From Owenia fusiformis (taxonomy: Eukaryota; Annelida; Polychaeta; Sabellida; Oweniidae), in NCBI GenBank assembly GCA_903813345.2, contig CAIIXF020000011.1:20691754-20755753 (forward strand): 64,000 bases of DNA. Reading direction: 5' to 3'. The notes under the pieces were generated by a model. The model was not told the origin of the DNA, did not search any database, and was given only the letters and a program-made list of their open reading frames with translations. The position numbers and the translations under genes are program-made. Each line of letters starts with the position of its first letter. Position 1 is the first letter of the stretch. Of this stretch, positions 46,600 to 58,900 are shown piece by piece.

Positions 46600-48000
46600 G
46601 ACGTAATATAACGAAAATGCGCAGATAATTGATATTTTTTAATTTTAATTCAACTCACATTGACCTTTCTTATTTAGAACGTGTTTAAAGTTCTCATGTT
46701 AAGAAAATAGATATGTGGAAAGGCAATGGTTTAAAGCTTATGAAAATGTCAAAATCATAATTCAGTTTTAAAATGAGATATTGACATGCATTCACGCACA
46801 TGTGACATTATCTCTTTTTGTTCAATTCAAACATAAAAATCTCATTACAGTTATACATATGAACCAATCTTAGTCATGCCTTTCTAATAGAAGGAACTAA
46901 ATTTGAATCAAAAAATAATTCTGTGTAAAGATTATTCCCCATAGATATAATAAATGTCAAAAATGTCAAAAAATTTATCAAAAATTAAATACTCACACGC
47001 TTTTAAGCACACATGACCTTTTCCAGTTTTGCTCATTTCATTTACCTTGAAAACCAAGGAAACCGAACGCAATTGCTATATATACAACCTTGATACGTGT
47101 ACCAGGTCTATAATTGGATTTTCTTATGGAAGAAACTAAGAAAAAATTATAAAAATAATTCTGCGTCGGGGTGATGCTTCACAAATAATATTAATGTCAA
47201 AAAATTAATTCATTTCTTCAAAATTAAATACTGACACGCATTTACGCACACATGACCTTTTCCAGTTTTGCTTATTTCATTTACCTTGAAAACCAAAGAG
47301 ACTGGACGCAATTGCCAAATACTTCTTTGATACGCGTGTCAGGTCTATAATTGCATTTTCTCATGGAAGGAACCAAGCAAAAATTATAAAAATAATTCTA
47401 TGTTAAGGTGATGCTTCACAAATAATATTAATGTCAAAACTTTAATTCATTTCTTCAAATCCAAATACTGACACGCTTTTACGCACACGTGACCTTTTCT
47501 CCTTTTGCTCATTTTTTATCCTAAAAATCAGTGAGATTAATACATTGTCCGATACTTCTTTAATACATGTCGGTTCTAAAATTGCAGTTTATCATGAAAG
47601 AAATCGAACAATTATTATAAAAATAACTATGTGAAAAGGTGATGTTCTTCAGATCATATAAACATCAAAATTGTAATTCATTTATTGAAAGTTTAATATC
47701 CACATGCTTTACCGCACACATAACCCTTTCCCTTTTTGTTCATTTCATCTATCTTAAAAATCAGTGAGCCTGAACTCATTGCTAAATAATTTTTGATATG
47801 AGTCAGCTGCAGGTCTAAAATTGCATTTTATCATGGAACAAAACGAACAATCATTATGAAAATAATTCTGTGTAAAAGTGATGTTCCAAAGACAATATAT
47901 ATGTCAATTTGATAATTTAGTTACTCAAAATGAAATATCCACATACTTTTACGCACACATGATAATTTTACTGAATGACGCTACTTTTTGGATTCAACCA
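46600..48000. repeat. ~240-bp degenerate tandem repeat, about six units
   Basis: The landmark ACACGCTTTTACGCACACATGACC recurs near 46785, 46994, 47233, 47470, 47701 and 47941. Companion segments (ATGGAAGGAACCAAGC, AAAATTATAAAAATAATTC, GGTGATGCTTCACAAATAAT) keep the same order each time. Spacing is about 209-240 bases. No coding frame is kept. It is a small satellite-like array. Confidence 0.8.
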
Positions 48001-48484
48001 TGCATATAACCTCGTAAAATACACATTTCTACCGAAATTATGCCCAACCGTTTTCGCAGAAAATGTAACAAATGAAGGCATTTTATCGGAACTGATTGAT
48101 ATTTGGTACTTATAAAATATCGTATTTACTTTAACTTTTAAGCGATTCAGACATTTAAAAAAATGATGTTTAATCAATGTTAATTTCGCAGGAATATAGG
48201 GTACAAAATGAGTGAAAGTCTCACGTGTTTGATTGCATTTTACTCTCATTCATGTGCATTTTTCTAACATTAAAATGAGATAGTTCGAAAGAAGAGATCA
48301 GTAGAATTCTATCCGTCACTTTCATTTTCAAATGTTTAAATGTTTACGATTTCAATGGACCTCATAAAGATGGTAGCCAACGGACCAGAAACAAGTAGTG
48401 CGATGACGTCATATATCGCTACACCACTTTGATATAAAGTTTGGTAAACAACAATGTTTTTTTTCAATGTGCCGTCCTACTGTA

Positions 48485-49286
48485 ATGCCTTGGTCACATT
48501 TGCTCCGATTTTCACTACGGCGCCCGGCCGATTGAGTATTTTGTTCAAAATTGAATACAATATTGAACAAAACACTCAATCGCCGGGCGCCGGCCGATGG
48601 ATCGGAGCATATGTGACCCAGGCATAAGTTTGGGGAACAACTACCTTCTAACTACCACGACACCTTAATGCCTTGGTCACATTTTCTCCGATTTTCACTA
48701 CGGCGCCCGGCCGATTGAGTATTTTGTTCAAAATTGAATACAATATTGAACAAAACACTCAATCGGCCGGGCGCCGGCCGATGGATCGGAGCATATGTGG
48801 CATAAACATTATCAAATCGAATCAAGAGTGAACGATTTTCCACAGATACGAGTACGAGTACAATAATGTTTTCTCATATCGTTCGTTATTATGTTCCAAT
48901 GCGTTTTCTTGAAATGTTCGTGATCTTGGTGATACTGATACCCACTTAGTGATGTCGGAGTCACATTTGCTCCGACTCATCGGATGGATTCCGGTCGATT
49001 GAGTATTTTGTTCACAACTAAATACAATTTTGAACAGAATACTTTATCGGCCGAGCGCCAACTGATGAATCGGTGCAAATGTGACTCAGCCGTAAAAATG
49101 CTTTGCGATTTCTTGTGTCCTCCTGATCGAGGCAATATCGCTCATAAACTCACATTGGTGAGTGATGTCTAGGTCCCATTTTGAATTTGAGTTATGCCTA
49201 GGTCCCAAATTGAATGCAATATTGAACAAAACACTCAATCGGGCGGGCGCCGGCCGATGGATCAGAGCAAATGTGACCAAGGCATA
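48485..49286. repeat. Cluster of four ~140-bp foldback elements
   Basis: Copies at 48485-48625, 48668-48803, 48952-49093 and a half copy at 49191-49286. Each reads ATGCCTTGGTCACATTTGC...CGGCCGATTGAGTATTTTG and then folds back around ATACAATATTG to its complement. The first two are nearly identical; the third is diverged. The half copy lacks most of its left arm. Confidence 0.9.
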
Positions 49287-49974
49287 ATGTGAGCTAGGCA
49301 TTATAGTACATGTACATTATAACCAGATTACAATAAACGTTGGTTCCCAAAGCAGGCACAGTTGAATGTTTTCCTCGCTTCATTGAATGCAATCATCACG
49401 GATCACACAAATACTTTATAAGCACTTCTATTGTGAATTTCGAAGTGGGAGTTAGCTCATTGAACATGTGCTCTTTTTCGGTTGATTGACGGCGTAAAGC
49501 TTTTCAAAAATCATCAGTAGTCCAGAGGTTATAACACCATTCCAAGAAAAATCGAATGTCTTTCTTAGAAATACCATTAATTTATCAAGGGAGTGGTGAA
49601 ATTCAGCAGCTATGGCACTAGACATCGGCAAATTTTGCCGCATTACCTCGGAACAGGCTATTCGACATTATGTTATGAAAAGTACACTGTACTTGGAAAC
49701 TCGAAAACTATCCTGGTCGGACTTTAGTACATTCCAAGAAAACTCTCACTGGCTCAATCACTGATAACTTGAGAATGCAGAGCAGATCTAGAGCTGGTTG
49801 ACAGACCCAAACTAAAGAAAGCTGTTCTGTAAAAGCTTCTAATATCAGACCACAAGACGAGAGAACAACAATCACTTCGAATGAGCGATAAAGTGAATCG
49901 TTCGAACTCAACGAGAAGAAACGGACAATACATGGTCAACTTATAAACATCCTCTGAACCTCGGACACATAGCC

Positions 49975-52900
49975 ATGATCGCATCGTCCATCTGTGTTTG
50001 GCTGTTCTTACTCACGATCTCTACCATTCTAGGCATTTGCAATGCCAATTGGTCTGACGGTAGGTTATCGCAACTTTTTACTTCTGACTTGTAGGTCTCG
50101 TGGTAGTTATCAGAAATTTACCAAACAGAAAGTGAAAAAATGCTGGAATTTTGAAAATTTTTGAACTAAGATAACAGCATCCTGTCTTGATTTTCAGTCG
50201 GTTTTACTAGTTCCATATATTATTTACATGACCAGAATCACCTGGTCATGGTCAGAAAAGATGATAAAATCTCTCTGAAATTGTGACTGAAAATAGTTAA
50301 AAGTTATCTATTGATCATCATGTTCCTCCTGTGGGAAAAACATGAAATTGTCTGAAACAAGAATTGTGGTCAGAAATGGAAGAAACAGCTTTTTAAATCA
50401 TTTTTTTTTCTTATTTTCTATTTCTAGAAATGAATTCAAATTTTCAAAGCTCGTTTCGTTAAAGCAATATGTTGGGCACATTTTCTGAAAAATTCAAAAT
50501 ATTCTGTTCAGTGACCTTACGGAAATGCTAACTTTTAACTTTTTTCAGTCACAATTTCAGAGGACTGAAAAAGCTATTTCATTTTGACCATGACCATTGT
50601 GATCTTGGTCATGTAAATAATATATGGGAGTAGTAAAACTGATTGAAGGTTAAAGCAGAACCATATATTATTGCAAAATGATATTTTGATTTCTTATTTT
50701 TTAGCTTTCACTGACGCAGTTAAACAGTGAAATGGACTCTAAGAATGAATTGAAATTTTTAAAGATCCTATCATTTCAAGCAATATATTGGGCACATTTA
50801 CTGAAAAATTCAAAAGAGTCTGTTTATGACCTTTCTGAAAGGACAACTTTTTACTATTTTTTCAGTCACGTTTTTAGATGGCTGAAAAAGCTAGTTCATG
50901 ATTTTTCGTCATTTAAATGTTACTCGGGAGTAGTAATTAAACTGACTGGAGGTCAAAGAAAAATGTGAATTTTTAAATTTTCTTTTTGAACTGAGTTCTA
51001 CTTGTACTTTGACCTTCAGTCAGTTTACTACTCCCTATATCATTTACATGACTATCACAATAGTCAGAATGACCATTAACATGATGTACTAGCTTTTTTC
51101 AGCCCTCTGAAAATGTGACTGAAAACAGTTAAAAGTTGGATTTTCGGAAAGGTCACCAAAAAGAATCTATTGATTTTTTAGAAAATGTGTCCAATATATT
51201 CCTTGAAATGATAGGAGCTTTGAAAATTCGAATTTATTTCTAGTAATAGAAAGCATGAGAAAAACTTATTTGAAAAGCAATCCATTTTCCTTTTTATTAC
51301 CACCACTTTTGTTTCAGACAAAGTTTTTAAAGCTCCTGTCATTTGGAGTAATAAATTGGACACATTTTCTGAAAAAAATTAACATATTCTGTTCAGAGAC
51401 CTTTCCGAAAGGTCAAAACAGAACTTTGTCATCTCAGTTAAGAAAATCACATGTTTTTCATTTCCTATTTGATGTAAAATTCTGATAACTGCGACGGCAC
51501 TTTAATGTTAAGAAATATCAAGGTTTCGTGGAAGTTAACATGAAATGACACTGACAAGTGACGGAAATATCAGGATTTTTGAACTAGGATAACAGAGTTC
51601 TGTTTCGACTTTCAGTCAGTTTTACTAGTTCTACATATCATTTCTTATATTTAACAAGGATCACAATATAATAGCATTACACAATGCAAACGCTTTTTCA
51701 GTTCTCTTAAAATGTACATTGTACATTATAAATAAAATCGTTTTATCTGCAAGAAACATATTATGTCTCAGTCATGTTGATTTAAAAAAACAATATGTCG
51801 GAGAAGCATTAAGATACAAGAGACTAAGCATCTTAGCCAAACCACAATCAATCTAAGATATACAAACAAAACAAATTTGCGTGTAAATTAATTGAGTTTT
51901 CAATACGACATTGCACTTTCATTTTCTAGGTTCGTTGACGAACAACCCAGTTTAAATGGAGCCTGTTATTTATGAATGTTTTTTTCATAAAATATTATAC
52001 AATGTTAAGGTGATATTGCTTTTTTAGATTCGATTGATCAACGCATTGTATTTTGACCCTTAGTCAAAGCATTAAAGGCCCTATATAAAGTTTGAAATTA
52101 TGTTTTTATCATTTAATTACTATTTTTCATAACTTTAAGTTATTTGGAGATTTTTGAAAAACAAATTCTTTGAAGAAAAAAGTTGTAAGCTTTTTATATT
52201 TCCAATATCCAAAGTTCCCTTCATTTTTCAAATAAAGAATTTTTTTAATCATCAAATATTCCACCATACAGTGAAAATTACATTATTTTTTAACACCATT
52301 GCGAAGATTGAACAAATTAAAAACTATTTCAATGACAAAATGGCTTAAAATGTCGTATTGAAAGTGTCACTTAAATTTTTAGCATATTAAAAAAATGTGC
52401 TACCTGTAACATCATCGTGATGTCATTCGGGGTGCTAAAATGTTTTGAAAAATCGCATTTGTATTGCAAACATTTTTTATATATGTCACAATTTCAAAAA
52501 AATGTTGATAGTCTAACCAGATTGAAAATGGAAATATATTAAGAAAAATATTTTTAAATATTACTGAACCATTGTTTTCTACGAGAACTTAAATTTTACT
52601 TGAAATGCGCTTTTCTCTGATCCACTTTCATGCATGTATAAGCTCATTTCTCGCTTATTTAATTTATTAACCAATTCTCTAAATTTTAAGATAAAAGAAA
52701 TGTGAGGATGAATGCTATCTATTGGTGTGAATTATCGCTAGTTAAAAGATATGTGTGCTCTTAAATTTAGTTCTGATTCAATTTTGAACAAAAATTTCTT
52801 CAAAAAAAAGAAAGTTTCAAATATCACATTTTAATAACAATGGGTAAGACTACAAAATAAGCCAAAGTGGTAAAAACTTTATATGGGGCCCTTTAACAAT

Positions 52901-55900
52901 GGCCACATTTTCACAATTCTAGGTAGTGTCTGTTCATCCCTAATCGTTCTCAAGAACAGTGGAACATTTTCATCGCCTGTAGGGAGTGATGGACAATATC
53001 CAAGTGGTCTCAAGTGCGCTTGGTCACTTACAGTTCAACCGATTCATGTAAGTCCATGCATACCCTACATTCTTGTTTCAATCGAAAGCGGTAAGTGAAT
53101 TAACCCTATTATCGCCCAATTATTTTTTCGAAATAAGCTTGTGGTATCTCTACGAATATGGAGGATGCTATTAGTTTTTAAAGAACGTGTACATGAACGA
53201 ATAATGCGACACACTTATTTTTATCTACTCGTATTTTAGCTACACAACGCTCCAAAAAGGAATACGAACATCAGACTAGGGCGTAATGCGTATCGTTTAT
53301 CTAGTGTTTAATATTCATTGACTTAGGTAATCCAATTGACGTTTTCTAAGTTTGAATTGGAACAATCTTTGAACTGTGAAGATGGTGATTACGTTATTGT
53401 TTACAACGGCGAGAGCTCACGAAATGACCCACTGGCTACAATCTGTGGGGAGAATGCAAAACCAATATTTTCAACGACGTCCAAAATGATAGTGGAGTTT
53501 ATCTCAAATGATAAGATTGAGCGCTCTGGATTTACGGCCAATTTTAAAACTGTTGACCAATCAGGTATGCAAAATTGTATAGCATGAAGTGTCAATTATA
53601 GTCTCTCTCAGAGGACTTACCCCGAGCGCAGAGACTAGTTCTAGATGCAAAGCCATTGCTTAGTCAAACAAAACGAATGATGTGATCTAGTGAAAAGCCG
53701 GGTGAAAAGCCGGGTGAAAAGTTCGCCTTAAAACTTATGATACAAGACTCTCGATCTAATTTAGAGCACTTAATATATTTTATATAATTATAAGCTAGGC
53801 ATATATACAATAATCCCGACAGAAAACAGACATGAAAAAAACTCATTCTTTTCAGTGTCATATTTAACAAGAAACTATGATTTAATTTCAAAAAGGGATC
53901 AAACTAAACTGATGAATGAATCCTATGATTCGTTATATTTATGAGTAATTGTAAAGGCATAATTCAAATTTTCTGTTCCAGCTGCCGCTTGTGCCAGTGG
54001 AAGAGGTCCTCTCAATTTGACAGACACTAAAGGTTCAATCAAATCACCAGGATATGATGGAAACAGCATCTACCCCCCTAATATTATGTGCCAATGGGTT
54101 ATCAAGGCAAATGAAGGGATGGTAAGACATAGCAGCACTATTTGCTAAAATGTAGCTTTTCAATACTCACGTGATCTATCTTTTATCCAAGGGGAAACAT
54201 ACCTTCAAAATATTGTATGTTTTTAGGAGATCGATCTTACGGCAGATAGATTTGCTCTAGAAGAATCCAGAGGATGTCACCATGACCACGTGGACATCTT
54301 TGATGGGTCTGAACCCGTGTTATCTAAACTACTAGGAAAATATTGTGGCATCCATGCTCATGTTGAACTCGACCACGCACCTGCTTCAAACATGATGCTT
54401 ATCACATTTATATCCAACAAAAATGTTGGCGGTCTTGGATTTAGATTTCGATACAGTGTTTATCCTAGGGTTGCTTCAAGTAAGTATAAATACATCGGAA
54501 ATTATTTAAGAAGTAAAAATACATATTGCCTTATAAACGATAATTGATGTATCTAAATTATGTTATTTTACTAAAGCCTGCGACGTAATGAGATGTGTTG
54601 ATCTAAACGACATTTAATGTGTGCTATTTTGTTGCCAACACAACTGCAGCTAGCCATGTGATATATATTGTAGATAGTACCCCGGACAGGTTGTATGATG
54701 CAGTCGTTTTTTTACTCTATATTTGCAATAGAACAACCATTCTTATTGAAATTTTCAAGATTTATTCTAGAGACAATTTCCAACATGGAAAATAAATATT
54801 TTATCAAAATTTCCAATTTTATGATTTTGACAGGCTTTTTACAAAAACACTACACTTTCAATAAAATACAGGTTTTTGCTTGAACAATTGAACTTTTAAC
54901 GTCATATCAAATATTGTCTGGCTATTGAATTTCCGGCTGCCTAAAGTTTTTCCAGATATATCTGTTGCCATATTAATAATTATGGCTGATTATTGTCATT
55001 CACTTGAGTCATATTCAATATTATTACAGTGAATTAGGCAAATAAAAACGTGTTGCCCTGGGTCTCGTTTTGTGAAGCGTTCCCTAGATTGAGCCCAGAT
55101 AGAGGAGGTCAATCTCCTTGTCCACGGACATGAGTTCAAGCCGGTCACTGTTCAATACTGTCCAAAATGAAGTAAAACATTACAAATCTCCTATTTGAAG
55201 TATTCTTGGCATTAGATCTTTCAGAGATGTTAATACAGCTGTGTCAAATTTTATCATGAAATTGTCAGGGAGACCTGACATTTTAAAAGCATGGTACAAT
55301 TTATGTGCCACAGGCTTGCATGCTGAGTGACGGTGGCGGAAAAACCCAGTGGAGAAAAAGGTGCGTTTTCAGAGATAATGTGACCCAGAATGACAAGTTT
55401 TTCATTGGCCTAATGCACTGTAATAATATTAGGCCTAATGAACATGACAAAAATGAATAACAATAATCAGCCATAATTAATATGGCATCAAATACATCTG
55501 GAAAGACTTCAGGCTGTCAAAAATTCAATGGTTAGACAATCTTTGAAATGACGTTAAAAGTTTAATTGTTCAAGCAAAACCTGTATTTTGTTGACAGTGG
55601 AGTGTTTTTGAATAAAGCCTATCAAAATCATAAAATTCGGAATTTCGTTAAAAAAAAATTTTTCCATGTTGGAAATTGTTTCCAGGATAAAATATGAAAA
55701 TTTCAATAGGAATTGTTGTTCTATTGCAAATATAGAGTAAAAAAACGACTGCATCATACAACCTGTCCGGGGTACTATTGATCATCTTTCTTAAAAACAG
55801 CTTTATTTGATGATGCTTGCGATCAGCTCCTAAAAGATGTTAAATATGTTACCCATGTGTAGCCCTTTTTATTATGATTAAAAAACTATTTGTCTAATAT

Positions 55901-58900
55901 TTGTATCCTCCAACACACTTGTTAAATCAAAAGTGTTAATGCTTTGTTTGTTGAAAGCGGCGCCAAAAATGACTTTAAGCTCTTAAATGACATACAACGA
56001 AAGACAAAATATTGTTATTTCTGTGGTGAATTTAGGTTGTGCTGGCCAATATTTTGTATACTCCAAACATTAAGATGTTAGATTTGTATATATCTGATTT
56101 TGAATTATTATTTTGAGATATGAAACGTATCTAATGTAGTATTTAAATGATTGTTATAAAAATTCTCAATTATATCTTAAAGGGTTACGTATACCTTCCC
56201 GTATAAATACAATATAAATCCTGGTATCAGTCCAAAACGTTCTGTTTCATTAATAGGACATTTCATAAGACCATGCTTTATACTTATACTTGATAGCTAA
56301 ATCAAGATATCAATTTTTCCCATTAAACACAAACTTAAAATCCTAAAACTTAAAATCCTCAAACTTCACCAATAAAAGGTGAAATTGATTTATCAAAATA
56401 AAAATTCCCCTTTTGTAAAAGCATGGCGATCTATACCACACTATTGCTACATAAACAGTCAGAGGTCTTTACACAATGACCTCAACATGTGCACCCTTGA
56501 GTATCATTCTGGAATCTTGCCTTTTATACCAAACGGTGAGCAACACAAAAAGTCATCATTAAAAATTCACCATTAAACTATTTTTAGAAAAATAAGCAAT
56601 ATTTTCAATACAAATTATTATGGTCGTGATTTCCCCCTGTGTTGGCAACAAAATGTAACACAATGAATGTTGTTGATATATGATATCAACACACAGTCGC
56701 AGTCTTTAGTACCATAACAAAATTTAATTATATAATTTATCATAGAGTGACCCATACATACATGTAGGTTTACTTCAAGTATTGGTCAATCTTTATCTGC
56801 CACTTTATTTATATATCCATAGCTTCCATGGCACTGTGATTTTATTCACACGTTTTGTCTTTCCATGCAATCATCCCAACATTGGGTAGGGTAAGATTTG
56901 AGTTGATTTATTAATACTTTCTCACATACTGTATCTCTCAGGGTCAAACCAAAATGGAGCGAAAACTTTGTTAAATCTTCCTGGTTGCGGATTACCTGCT
57001 ATCCGAGATGAAACAGGGATAAATCCTTATATCCTAATAGATGGTAGTATTGAAGCTACCCCTCATAGTTGGCCATGGACTGTCATGATAGTAGACTCCA
57101 GTGGTAGCGCAAATGCACAAATCTGTGGTGGTACTTTAGTGAGGAACAACTGGGTTATCACTGCGGCATATTGCATTAGAAGGTGTGTAATCAGTAACCT
57201 ATTTAACCGCATCATGTACATTTCTTTTTCCAAAAATATAACATTAAGAAGTAATCATTTGAAGCATCAGAACCTTAGCATTATGACTAGACAATACATG
57301 ATGTATATTGTGATTGTCTTGCAATTATATGGAAGTTTAAGCATACATGTAGGTTCTGAGCCGGCCGATATAAAGATGGCAGCACCGTCGGAATCCAGTA
57401 TATTTTTGAACATGCCATCTTTATTTGAAAATTATTTCTATCGACCTTAGCCTATGGGTATAAGTTAAAGTATTTCATACAATATCAAAAATTGTTTTCA
57501 GTACTTCACCATATTCGCTAAAGGTCAGGCTTGGTGAGCACAGTCAAACGGATTATAACGATGGAGGCTATGTTGCAAATGTTGCGGAAATCATGAAGCA
57601 TCCAAATGCAAGTGATGGATATGATATAGCAATGTTGAGGCTTGTAGAACCACAACAGCTGACTGATAATGTTCAAACTGCTTGTATTGTACATGAAGAT
57701 GTTTCTGGTGGTCATGGGTATAACTGCGTTGTTACTGCATGGAGTTCTAGGACATGTAAGTTGTTATCGCCTCTTTTTCAATGTTTGGATACTCACGTAC
57801 TAGATCTATCTAATTGTCTCTATTGTAACTACTGATATCCAATATTAAAATCCATTGCATGATGAAGTCAAAACAAAGCCTAAAGTTCTGGCAATCATTC
57901 TGATTCTCATCACATCTTTCTGTCGTCAACGAGAAATTGTATAAGAAGAAGCTATATGTTAGAAGCTAATAGAAGGCCATATCTGGCAATGGAATACAAG
58001 CTTATTTATTTGCTAAGATAAGTTATTATCATAAAATTTCAGATTTTGATAGGCCTAATCCACCAGTTGCTCTCAAGAAAGTTGGCTTTCAAATTCGTCC
58101 AAGAAAAGAATGCTATAGGCATTATTCGTATTTCAATGACACCATGATATGCGCTGGATATATGGAGGATAGGTGTCATTATAACGTATGTGTTTAACCT
58201 TTACTTGCACATACCATTTCACAACCTAATTGGCATTTTTGGGAAACTGAGTTACCGCAGACCTAAATGTTTAATAACTATTGCTCTAGACAGTATATCC
58301 TTGGAAATTCACAAATAAATGAGATGAAAATTGATCCTATTGAATTACAATATAAACCAAAACAACACAATAAGGCGTGTATTGAAGATTTAACTTCCTG
58401 TTTTCTCAAAATCTGCTTGGAACTGTATCATTGCAATTGGATTAACATGGGAAATTCCTCAAAAATAAAATTCTAGGGATTAAAGAAGGAGTCAGCATTA
58501 AATAATTTGACAAGTTATTGGCATACAGGAAACCTATTTAAAACAGCATTCATCTTTTTCAAAAGCGAATATGATCAATGATTCTCAGCCCCCTGTAGGT
58601 TTGAAAAATAACAATACCTGGGTGTTAATCCATGGATCATCGTTGAAAATGAGAAATAATTTTTTGGGGGATTATACGGTGTAATCCTATAGTCAACAAA
58701 AAGTTTTAAAGTGTATTCCTGTTTTTAAGATGAACACATCAGCAAATGCATGAAAAAACTCCCACAATCCATTCTGCAAACAACTCGCGGCCCTTTGAAA
58801 TCTATTTAGGATTAAGCCAAATCTGACATATTGTGATTCAAAACTTTAATTGTATAGAATTGTGTTATATTTCAAGTTGGGAAGAGTTGTCTTGGGATGA

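Noticed and set aside
54695-55757. Pair of MMQSFFYSIFAIEQ-type frames as related genes
   Set aside because: They are mirror images in the two arms of an inverted-repeat element.
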